This document shows positions 43,234 through 52,725 of a DNA stretch of 64,000 bases, one piece after another. The stretch covers positions 3,906,001-3,970,000 of the forward strand of contig BCKC01000005.1 of NCBI GenBank assembly GCA_001600455.1, in the 5' to 3' direction. Both the position numbers and the translations under genes were made by a program. The notes under the pieces are model-generated. The model did not search any database and had not been told where the DNA came from. It saw nothing but the letters and a program-made list of their open reading frames with translations. The stretch's first letter is position 1, and each line of letters starts with the position of its first letter. The stretch is from Endocalyx cinctus (taxonomy: Eukaryota; Ascomycota; Sordariomycetes; Amphisphaeriales; Apiosporaceae).

Positions 43234-44085
43234 GATGCCAAATTGTATAATGGAAGTAAGTAACGAATGATAAAATCCTAGGTATGGAGAGAAAATTGAA
43301 GGTAGAGATGAAATGTGATAAAAAAAAAAAAAAAAAAAAAAAGAATGACTGATTAACTTAGTCAATTTTTACTGATGACAATAGTCGTCATTTGTCCGCA
43401 AATTGTAGGGTTAAAACCCCCTGGTCAGATGGATAATGTTGTTGGTTAAACTGAACTGCAGTTGGCTATAATTATGTAAAACCGCGAAACCAACTATCAA
43501 GACCCAACCAATGTCCTGCTTCTGTTGGAAGTGAGTAAACATGAAATCTCCATTAGGCTGTGGCGCAGTATAACCATATTATACTATATATAAATTACAC
43601 ATCAATAGAACTTCATTTTTAAAAAATAGCCTTTTAACCACCATACTGTTTGACCAACACAACACGATACTATGCCAAACGTCATTAATTTTAATTCTGA
43701 CCTAGTGGTCGATCGCGGATTGACAAAAATGAAAATAGAAAAAAGGAAAAAGAAGGGAAATCAAAAATAGAGAATGATTGTGCAATTGGCGTTGGCAATA
43801 CGCAATTAATTCTTGTGACATCATTCTGGTGACATCAAGCAAGCGAACGCCTGGTAGACCTAGGAATAGATGATCATAACGATACCATATTTTGGTATAG
43901 ATGTAACCAAGAAGAGGTCTGTTAATAGCAAAATAAGTCATATAAAGAGTCTCCTTCTTCTCGAAATAAATCCCAATGACTTTCTTAGATGGAGAAAAAG
44001 ATATAAAACAGGCACGAAACCCGAAACACACAAACATAATCTACAAATTTAATTGATATCTGATTTTCTTCTCATTATCTTCATC
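43234..44085. other. divergent spacer
   Basis: About 0.85 kb between the 2EXR gene and the secreted-protein gene, AT-rich, with the 23-nt A run and no recognised gene. Both promoters should lie here. Confidence 0.5.
43320..43342. repeat. poly-A tract (23 nt)
   Basis: Run of 23 A about 87 nt upstream of the 2EXR gene start. Confidence 0.95.
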
Positions 44086-44769
44086 ATGAAATTCACAAAA
44101 ACATTCCTTCCCCTATTCTGCTTCGGCTTGTCCATTCTTGGACGTAGCCTTGATGTCCGGGACAATGGAATTCCAGACATACTGGAGAAGAATGTTGTCG
44201 AGCCTGGAGACAAGCATAAACTCGTCTCTCGGGCCAGTATCGAAGTGGCAATGGACCACGCGGGTACGGCTGGTGATGCAGACGAGATCTGGACTCAACA
44301 CATTGCGTGTTGCATTGGGATATCTGCTCTCGGCCAAAAGACCGGCACCAACGAGTGGTCCAAAGTACTGGCCCATATCGGATCGAACAGCCAGGAGGGC
44401 CTCCTGCGTGATTTCAAAAATTTGGTCGCAGCCCAGAACTATATCAAGAACACCATACGAATCGACATTGGAGTGTGTAGTGGCCTGTGGGTTGCGACGG
44501 AGGCTGCCGCAGATCCCGGCTTCGCCGCGGGTGCGATCGCATCCGGAGGCATCGCTAGTCTTCAAGACACACTTAACAACCTAGCAGCTGATGTGGAAAA
44601 CTGGGCGAGAGGGGTTGTTAGAGGACCTGACAGGAACTCGGGAGGAGGTGTCGGAATCTTTACGCGCGCCGATACGGACGTTGGAAACCCGCAATTTGGC
44701 ACCCATATCGTGCGGGAAAATGGTCAAGTTGAAATTGATGGGAATATAGTAAGACGTCCAGCATACTGA
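44086..44769 (+). CDS. hypothetical secreted protein
   Basis: Single exon, 227 aa from MKFTKTFLPLFCFGLSILG, a good signal peptide (cleavage near residue 19-22). An earlier in-frame Met at 44053 would add 11 residues. The mature chain has a propeptide-like acidic part, then VAMDHAGTAGDADEIWTQHIACCIGISALGQKTG, DFKNLVAAQNYIKNTIRIDIGVCSGLW, an Ala/Gly-rich segment and a Gly-rich tail (NSGGGVGIF, NPQFGTHIVRENGQVEIDGNIV). It has three Cys after the signal peptide (ACC and VCSG). Nothing in it points to an enzyme. It is GC-richer than its flanks and looks intact. Role unknown. Confidence 0.65.
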   Translation: MKFTKTFLPLFCFGLSILGRSLDVRDNGIPDILEKNVVEPGDKHKLVSRASIEVAMDHAGTAGDADEIWTQHIACCIGISALGQKTGTNEWSKVLAHIGSNSQEGLLRDFKNLVAAQNYIKNTIRIDIGVCSGLWVATEAAADPGFAAGAIASGGIASLQDTLNNLAADVENWARGVVRGPDRNSGGGVGIFTRADTDVGNPQFGTHIVRENGQVEIDGNIVRRPAY

Positions 44770-45853
44770 TTTAAAGTAAGCTTATATGACCATGGAGCAC
44801 AGCTAAATCTGTATATCTGGATGAGATTATCTTAACGGTTTATATGTACACACAGCACTCTCTATAACTTCTTGATATTCATTTGCTAGGGGACCTTTGT
44901 TTTATTTACTACACTCGACAAGATGAATAAACGTTGTATCACAACTAAAAATTGCCCTCGCCTACTGATAGATAGTAGAAGGAGTCGCAAAGTCATAGGA
45001 AAATTTAGCTAGTACTTATAAGTAGATAGTTCTGACACGTTTATATGGAAACTTCATTCTTACGCTCATATATACCTCCACTACAAAGGTGAGTTCCAGT
45101 CCTATTGTGGCGGTGCATAGTAATGACTAACGCAGAGCTAGTATTGTAATAAGTTACCCCGCAGGATTCTATGTAGTTATTAGTTTAGTTTTCATCAAGT
45201 ATCGTATTGTCCCAAGTTGTGCAGAGTCTTCTGTTGTGTTCCCTTTCAATACATAATAATAAACAAAGTTGGTGGGAAAGCTAAATAGCCAGGTGGGCTC
45301 TAAGTAAAGTGGGACCCACACCTCCTGATGAAGATAGTGGAATCAAGAATAATTTAAACGAATATGGGTGTAAACAAGAATTCTCAAATTTTTTTTATCT
45401 AACGTTTCCATAAGTGGCCTAACAGTCGTGGTGAGGCATAAGCACTACCCAATGGCTACCTCTACAGCTGCTTCGCAGCTATCTCGAAGTAGAGTCGTTT
45501 ATTAGAACATTCTAGCCACTTAAGTAACCACTATAACTTAGGGTTAAGCCTGTAAAGCCAAGGTCACGATGGGTTCGATAATAGAGCTGTAATTCGTATT
45601 AAGATTAATGCTTAAGGAAGAAAGTTTTATAACCCCCCTCCTTAGATTTACATCTATAAATTCATACATGATTCCGGCCCCATAAGGCCCTGGCTTTCAT
45701 AAGTTAATTACACTGCTTCTTACAAAGCCCCCTTCGCACCGAAAGAACGCCGCCGATCACATAACCCTGCAGTCAAAATTTTCCGTTTACTTATGGACGT
45801 ATCTATGTTTCCGTGACCATTACCACATAAGACCTTCACTCCACATTAATTTT
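44770..45853. other. gene-free interval with one copy of a dispersed repeat
   Basis: AT-rich spacer of 1.1 kb. It holds the first copy of the 23-bp direct repeat (45280-45302) and a small palindrome AGCTGC-TTC-GCAGCT (45466-45480). No gene was recognised. Confidence 0.5.
45280..45302 (+). repeat. direct repeat, copy 1 (23 bp core)
   Basis: Begins GCTAAATAGCCAGGTGGGCT; all 23 bp are identical to 52584-52606. The next 20-odd bases are partly similar (GTGGGACCCAC here, GTGGGCCCCAC there, then CACCTCC/CACCTCC). The two copies lie 7.3 kb apart in the same orientation and bracket the rhodopsin, UbiA and P450 genes. Confidence 0.9.
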
Positions 45854-47240
45854 TCAGACGCCTATGTATGATTTTGAAGACGACGAGTTTGTCGCTTTTT
45901 TATCATTTAGTCTCTCTTCATCAGCTATGCATACCCAAATCCCATTCCTGTACGAATGTCGCGTCAATTCATATTGATCGGTGATGTGGATCCTGGGGCC
46001 ATCGGCGGCATTAAGCCCACCTACCGAGATCTTGGCAGAGTGTGCGCTGTACTCTGGTTTCTGATTCCTCCTTAAAGATCTGCCGGTCTGTCGAGAGTCA
46101 TCTAAGGTGCCGGGGCGATAGACGAGATGGTAATAGAGCGGACGATATGTCGGAATGGAAGCAGCCAAGGGGCCAGTGAGGAGCTCGGCGCAGAATATGA
46201 AAGCTGGTGGTACATTATCCCCTGATAAGGATTTTAGTAAAAAATAGAGAGGCAAGAAGAAACATATGTATGTCGGAGAGTGGTAAACTTAGAAGTTGGA
46301 TCCGCCGTCGAACTGACCACGAGGCGAAAAGCTAACCTGACAACGCTGACTACACATGCACTATATATAAGGTTAGAAATGAACAGGTCGGTCAATGTAA
46401 TCATGTTTCGCATGGATGAACCTCACCTGCTACCCAAGGCAAAAGTAACTATTCGAAGACACTTCTTCTGTTTGGAAATTTGGATTTTTAAAACTAAAGG
46501 AATCGGCATCACCAAGATGGTCAAGTCGGTCACCACGTTGAATACTCCCCCAATAAGCACGAGCAACCCGTAATGTACACAGTTGCCCCCTGGAATTGTT
46601 TTATCCCAGCCGAATTTGATCGGGGTAACACTGTAATATAGAAATCAGGACGGTGGGAATGAGCCAGCTGGCTACGGATGCCGTCACGACATACACAAAG
46701 CGGAGGAAATATTTCGAACGAAAGATGACAGCGTATAAGCTTAGGAGGCTGAACTTGATGAAGCTAATGGACAAGCAATATGAAACTTCGGTGACTATAC
46801 TCCACTAATCCACTGTAATCTAGCGCATTGAAGAAGGAATGATGTATAAGACTCACTATCTGGAGCTGTTGCAAGTCGATAGTCTTCGTCAGGTGTCGTC
46901 CTTCGCCGTATTGTGTTGTTGCAGCGAAGCCAGCGTTGAAGCCGATGTTGAAGAACTAGGCGAATGGGATGGATTGAAAGGTAAGTCACTGACTCTAAGC
47001 AACTATATATAATTAACCAGATGAGCGAGGAGTCCTTACCCATGCTACAACAAGGAGCCAGTCACTTGCCTCAGCTCTAAAACGACCCTGGATAAGTTGT
47101 CGTGAACAAAACCGGAGCAGGACAATGACAATAGAAAGGAAGCCACACATAGAAACGCATGCGAGAATGTTAGCAACCAGTGACTCGTCCATATATTCTT
47201 GCGTCCTGGAAGCATCTCCATCGGCCAGTTGCCCCGACAT
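45854..47240 (-). pseudogene. fungal rhodopsin-family membrane protein, apparent frameshift
   Basis: Minus-strand exons can be read as 47040-47240 (MSGQLADGDASRTQEYMDES, then ANILACVSMCGFLSIVIVLLRF and EASDWLLVVAW) and 46857-46955 (NIGFNAGFAATTQYGEGRHL). A third starts at 46804 (EVSYCLSISFIKFSLLSLYAVIFR and YVVTASVASWLIPTVLI). Near 46627 the frame must shift by one base (Q-C, extra T, TPIKFGWD) to continue GGNCVHYGLLVLIGGVFNVVTDLTILVMPIPLVLK and LRIVTFALG. Further short exons follow: ACVVSVVR (about 46340-46360), then AELLTGPLAASIPTYRPLYYHL to a polar tail ending 45854. This is the 7TM architecture of the fungal rhodopsin-domain family (SAT4/PF20684 type). Downstream intron borders are approximate. 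Only the one shift breaks the model, so the loss is recent or an assembly error. Confidence 0.6.
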
Positions 47241-47532
47241 ATTGATGAATGGAGCTTGCTCACAATTCCTTCGTGAAAATGACTATGACGAAATCAGATA
47301 TATATTTATGACGAAAACCAAAGATGAAAAGTAAAGTGAAAAAGTCCATCGCAGGAAACGCTTTACGACGTCAGCACGCTTATTATGTCCAGTTATGAAT
47401 TATGCGACACATAATATTTGTTTCGGGGCAGGAAAACTATCGGTGGGGGGAGAACGTCCACTGCATGTGTGTATATACGAGAGCCAGTGATAAATCACTT
47501 ACGAGCGTTTCATTCAGTGACGCATCATAGGT

Positions 47533-48544
47533 TCATACCGGCTGATCCGACGATTTTTCCCAACAAAAAATTGTCCTGAGCGCGATAATGATTCCGGTGC
47601 CCATTACAATTAGCCAAGTAACCATTGATGCTACAATCCAAAAGATGGGACAAGGGATGGACCACGTCACAGTGAATGTTGCAAGGCTTGCCCTAGATAG
47701 CTTATCACCGTACACGATAGGAATCGTCTTGCGTCCTCGTGCCATGTCGTCAGTGACGTCGGGGAAGTTCTGCGCGTGTACGGTTATCATGATAACGACG
47801 GCCGTGAGGGTTATTTAGTTTTGCAGACGGGGGTAAAACTGCTGATGTGAGCCAGTCTCGTTCACATTCATCAGGAGAGTTGTGAGCGCGCCCGAGCCAG
47901 AACCGGCCAACCCCGCGGCGTTTAGGGCATTACGTTGTAACGGGTGTGCGTTGGCGCCGTCCAGGTCGTTGTACAACCATACCAGTAGCGGGAAGAAGAC
48001 GCTGGGTGTCAGCCTGCCCATGAGCGTGCTCTAGGACACGCTGGGTAGGAAGGGACCGGAGAAGTGAAAGTGCGTCCTTGGCTGCCAGACGACCGAATGG
48101 GATGGGTCGCCAGGGTTTGTTGACTACGTCCTCTGTTACCGAATTAGGAAGTCTTTAGTTGGTGATGTCTTCCACTAATAGATGCAACCAGAGCTATCCA
48201 ACCATCATCAAGACCCTAGTGATTAAGTGAATGATATTGATGCTTTCATTGATAGTTGTAGAAATAATGCTGCCGTTCCGGGATACAATTACTGATATGG
48301 CGAAGAGGGACTGAGGCACAACAACGCTTTTGATGTCCCCTTTGGTGAACAGGTACAATGTTTTGAGATGAAAGGATAGATTTCTATCATGTTTCTGTGA
48401 ACTACGTGAGTAGACCGCTTTGCTAGGGGGTATGGAGCAGTCAAAGTGCAACTAATTACTTACAACTTCTATATGTTTAATCTCACTCTGTGATGCCGTG
48501 ATATCCATCTTCTGATGTGGGATAAAAGAACCAAAAGTGCTCAT
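47533..48544 (-). pseudogene. UbiA-type prenyltransferase/terpene-cyclase-like gene, multiply interrupted
   Basis: Exon 1 is 48464-48544 (27 codons from MSTFGSFIPHQKMDITASQ). A GTAAGT..CACAG intron leads to exon 2, from 48394 to 47533. Exon 2 reads KHDRNLSFHLKTLYLFTKGDIKSVVVPQSLF, later VTEDVVNKPWRPIPFGRL, VFFPLLVWLYNDLDGANAHPL, ITVHAQNFPDVTDDMARGRKTIPIVYGD and a C-terminal membrane segment, the order seen in fungal UbiA-family enzymes. It is broken by in-frame TAG (48194-48196), TAA (48155-48157), TAG (48031-48033) and TAA (47815-47817) and by one extra base near 48043. Without these it would be about 313 aa, a normal family length. Each stop is one C-to-T or G-to-A step from a Gln or Trp codon. 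Integral membrane protein; product unknown. Certainly non-functional if the sequence is right. Confidence 0.78.
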
Positions 48545-49366
48545 CTTGATCAATATAGAATCTGTTGAGTGTATACCGCGTACAAAATTTAGAAGAGACG
48601 GCATCTGAGTTTTAGAACGAGCTTGAATGATGGTGGACTCCGAGTATCAATTTATTTACCCTTTATCTTTCAATCCTCTGCTTCTTAAGTATTCCGAATA
48701 TATTATTCATATCTACCGTTTATACCCTAATTTCATAATCCGTATCTACGACAGACATAAGTACCGTGCGTTATTTTTACAAGCCCTACGAAGGAACATT
48801 TACGACAAGGAATGAGAATTACCGACAGAGTCCCTCATAGGTGGCAAGCTTACGACCAACTAAAGTTCAAAGTAGCATTAGAAGGATGAGCGCAATGGTA
48901 TGGAAGCATAGTCTGTCTTAGGTGTTCTATTTATCCTATGCGATTCCATATTGTCATTGGTTTATTCAAAAAGTTTCGTCGTACGAATGCCAATGAGGAG
49001 ATCGTCGAAGGATTTCTAGTACAACGCCGCTGGTGCAATTCGGATGTGCGGATTTGACTACGAGCTAATCGCTCATCGAAATGCAGTGATCCAGAGATAA
49101 ACGTTAGGCAGCTAAGCATCCATGGACTATGATCCTCGCGATATATGCATTATTACATGGACGGTCCTAAATTATTTGGGTATTGATTAACCGGTAAGTA
49201 GTTCGTCGTATTTGGAGCAGTTATACGGCCTCTTGCTTTGGTAAACTAGTAAGAGTAAAAACTTCCCTCTCCCTTATCAGTAAATCAATTTCTTGCTATC
49301 TAGTTGCTTCAAAAACTCGCTATTGAAATCTCTTGTTCGTCATTCTCAATATAATCACCATTTACA
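48545..49366. other. gene-free interval
   Basis: Divergent spacer between the dead UbiA gene and the P450 gene. The frames at 48627-48815 (+) and 48931-49119 (-) are not supported. Both promoters should have lain here. Confidence 0.5.
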
Positions 49367-51268
49367 ATGGCTCTTCACCATGCTTACGTGGCCAGCGTGT
49401 GCGGCCTTCTAGTAATTTCAGTCGCTGCCAAAACCTTCTCTCAGCTAAGTGAAAGTAGAACTTTGACTTGGTATATCAAACTCGCTCTAGCTTCATACTT
49501 AGAATTGGTACCTAAATTTGCTCCCATCGACTAGGTATATCGTGTTCTAATTGGTTTGTCAGATACTCGGAAATATCGTCTACAGGCTGGCTATCCACCC
49601 TCTAGCTAAATATCCTGGACCGCTCGTCGCTGCTTGTACCGACTGGTATACAGTTTACTGGATCGCTTTAGGTAGTCGCCATCTGGAACTATACAAACAA
49701 CACAAAAGACATGGTAAGAATATCCGGAGTACCCTAACATTCTTACGTCAGCCTTTAAGGAAAAGCTAAGAATCTGTATAGGTAAATATGTTCGAATCGG
49801 ACCTAACCGCGTATCTATCAATTCGGCCGAGGCTTCACTAGAGTTGCATGATGTGAACTCTAACATATTCAAGTCGGAAGTCTACGGGGTCTTTAAACGC
49901 TTCTTTGGCGCCGAGATGTCTCTTACCACCGTGGATCATACCGTACACGCGTTCAGACGGCGGGTTAACGCAGCGGCATTGAAACCGGCAGCTATTCGGG
50001 AAATTGGCGGTCGAATGAAACCACACGTAGACTACCTTATCAACCACCTTCTGGAGGGGCTCCAACCTGGAGACGCCCAGCAAGACTGGAGTTCCGGCAA
50101 GAACATGACTCACTTGCTATCGTATTGCGTGACTGACATAATGAGTGACGTAACCTTTTCCCAAACGTTGAATGTGCAGAGAGAAGAGAAGAATCGACAT
50201 TTCGTCGTCAGTATTCCTCGGGGAGTTGGCGGCATGCATCTTGTCGGACATAGTAAGTTTTTTACGCACAAACTTCTTCCCCACGATAGCTAGGTAATAG
50301 TCTCTCTAAATACGGTGCAATCTCTTGTCCTATTCAACATGCACAAGGTTCTATTCAGAGAACTCATCACGGGTGTTAGGTCATTCATGGACCTAAGCTG
50401 CTCTTTCGCCGAGGAGCGGTACCGACGGTACCAAGAAGGAGTCAAAGGAGACGACGTCTGGGAACGCCTCCTTAAAGCGCGCGACCGATCAACCGTCCAG
50501 TCATTCACGCGCGAGGAGCTCGCTTCGGAGGCCAGTCTGATGATCACAGGCGGAACCGACGGAGTCATCACTACGCTTACGGGTACCGTCTTTTACCTGC
50601 TGCACTACCCGCACACTCTCTCACGCCTGACCCGCGAGATACGGGAAACGTTTCCACTCCTTCCCGAAAACGGAGGAGAGTGCCCGATTGAATTTGCTAG
50701 CCCGGAATTGCAGAAAATCACCTACCTTACCGCCTGTCTAGACGAGGCCATGCGTCTCAGCCCCTCAGTACCGAGCATACTGCCCCGTCGCGTCGGTCCG
50801 GGGGGCATCACTGTTGAAGGCGAGTATTTTCCCGCGGAAACTAACCTTGGTATCCCTCACTACTGTCTTCATAGAAACGAAAAGATATTTCCAGATCCAT
50901 TCGTCTACAAGCCAGAACAATGGATGAAATCATTAGAGAATCAGGATGACGGACTAACAACTGGAAATCACGGGCCGTTGAAAACAGGCGTCGGACAGGC
51001 GTTTTCTTTCACCCCGTTCGGCGCCGGTCGCAGCAGCTGCATAGGCAGGTACTTGGCGTATCAGGAAATGATGTACGTCCTCTCGCGTCTCCTCTGGGAA
51101 CTGAACATGCAGCTCGAACCCGGTAATACACTAGGGGAGGGGACGGGAGACGCCGAAGTGGGCAGGGGGAGAAAGGACGAATTTCAGATTAACTGCTGCT
51201 TTGTGAGCTGGCAGGATGGGCCTGTTGTACAATTCCGGCGCCGGGATGGCATGCATTACAAGAATTAA
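49367..51268 (+). CDS. cytochrome P450 monooxygenase
   Basis: Four exons: 49367-49507, 49563-49713, 49782-50252 and 50301-51268 (1731 nt, 576 aa). The N-terminal membrane anchor is at about residues 5-22 (HAYVASVCGLLVISVAAK). Next comes VYRLAIHPLAKYPGPLVAACTDWY, the usual Pro-rich entry region. The I-helix is MITGGTDGVITTLTG, the K-helix is CLDEAMRLSP (ExxR), and the heme loop is FTPFGAGRSSCIGRYLAYQE with the axial Cys. All introns are GT-AG and phases match; the last acceptor was chosen at 50300 because it alone keeps the frame from the strong GTAAGT donor. It is an ER-bound oxidase of the secondary-metabolism kind. Unlike its UbiA neighbour it appears intact. Substrate unknown. Confidence 0.85.
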
Positions 51269-52725
51269 TTGTTGTATTATCTGCACCTATTTGACCGGGT
51301 AATTAGCTCCTTGCATAATGATCATAGCTGGGTTGACTAGGGCATGGAGTCGACGCGTGGCAGGCATTGAAAAGCTACGTACTTGCCCCTGTCTTCACCA
51401 TTCTTGAATCGTTTTTCTATAGGTTCGCCTATATGAACATTTCCACATAGCAATTCATCTCTTCATCTACATCAAATACGAATAAAAAAAAGGTTACATC
51501 ATACCATAATGGTTAATTGGCCGTAAAGCAGTAATTTTCATCCTCGCTACTCAATCGGTCTTGAGGTAATAATATGCTTAGGGTTACATCGGAAGGACTC
51601 AGAACCTGGTTATATTCCCCTCCTTGTACAACCTTCCCAGCATGCACGAAGGTGCCGGGAAGGAAGGTGTCGTTCTGATTTGCTTAGGGTTAAGCTTATC
51701 ACCTTCAAAATATTCCACATAAAAGGTAGCATAGAAGGATTCACTCAATACCGGGATCGTTTCATCAAACGGAGACAACGGTGTACGTGGAGGAAGAGTG
51801 CGTGGCTGATAATGGACAAGTGATGTTTCCAACCAATTTCATCTTTCCCGCCACTCCAACAGGATTTATGAAGTGGTGGCATGTCACATGCAACAAAGCG
51901 AGTAGAATTAGTTATTATTGTTGATCATTTGTAGCCTAATCTACGGCGGTATGATAGGAATATCAAAGGTCACCACCTATGAATAATTATTACGTGGTAC
52001 CGAAACTAAAAACTGATTGAAAGCGGCACGTAGCCGTTACCGCAAATAGATTTAGGGGGGGTGGTTATTGTAACTCCCGATGTAGAAGGCAGGATTTCTT
52101 GACATCGTACAAGCAGAACATCATCTTACGGTTACTCAAGATATTAAGATGTCAAAGACGGCTCAATATCGGAAAGAATTCAATGGAATGACTTGCCAGG
52201 GTTGAATTGAGCAATATTCCATGTTTATTGGTATGATTCGGACATTTCGGCTATTTAAATATTTTTTTGGAGTAAAGGTTCTCACTCTTATTATTTCAAC
52301 GTACAGAGTACCGTACAGCTGAAATCGGCGAATCCTTGGATTTTCTCCGAGGTACGTTCGTGGAACCGTTACCATTCATTTCTTTGTCTCTAGCTGTTCA
52401 CCCCTCGTTACCGCCTACGTTATAATGGTACGGAAGAGATGATAGAAAAACTCGTTTTTACGACTCTTTTGATTTATCTTCATTATCTAGAAATGAGCAG
52501 CAAGGTCAGCGTCGTTAGCAAGTCGTAAGCGAAGTTGTAGCTATAGCTAAGTTTTGCTATAATACAAGTAAGTGGTACTTCAAGCTAAATAGCCAGGTGG
52601 GCTCTAGGTGGGCCCCACCTGCCACCTCCCCTAATATACATAGCAGTTGACTCTTTATTTTAAACGCGCTCCCGAGAATAGTCGAAACATATTCCCTTGC
52701 CACATCGGCGAACAATACGTGCACG
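51269..52725. other. gene-free interval with second copy of the dispersed repeat
   Basis: Spacer of 1.46 kb. The 77-codon minus frame at 51599-51832 (GDKLNPKQIRTTPS) is mildly coding-like but unassigned. The second copy of the 23-bp repeat lies at 52584-52606, followed by a GGTGGG-CCCACC palindrome, about 120 nt before the GMC gene start. Confidence 0.5.
52584..52606 (+). repeat. direct repeat, copy 2 (23 bp core)
   Basis: Identical over 23 bp to 45280-45302. Here the core runs into GGTGGGCCCCACC, a near-palindrome, and then CACCTCC. Confidence 0.9.

Noticed and set aside
47533..48544. Claim that RIP caused the UbiA stops
   Set aside because: Stops made by single transitions from Gln or Trp codons fall in CpA contexts almost by necessity, and local GC is not low. 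RIP is only a possibility.
48931..49119. 62-codon minus frame upstream of the P450 gene
   Set aside because: Arg/Ser-rich, no domain, in a divergent promoter spacer.
51599..51832. 77-codon minus frame between P450 and GMC genes
   Set aside because: Mildly protein-like but without homologue or splice partners.
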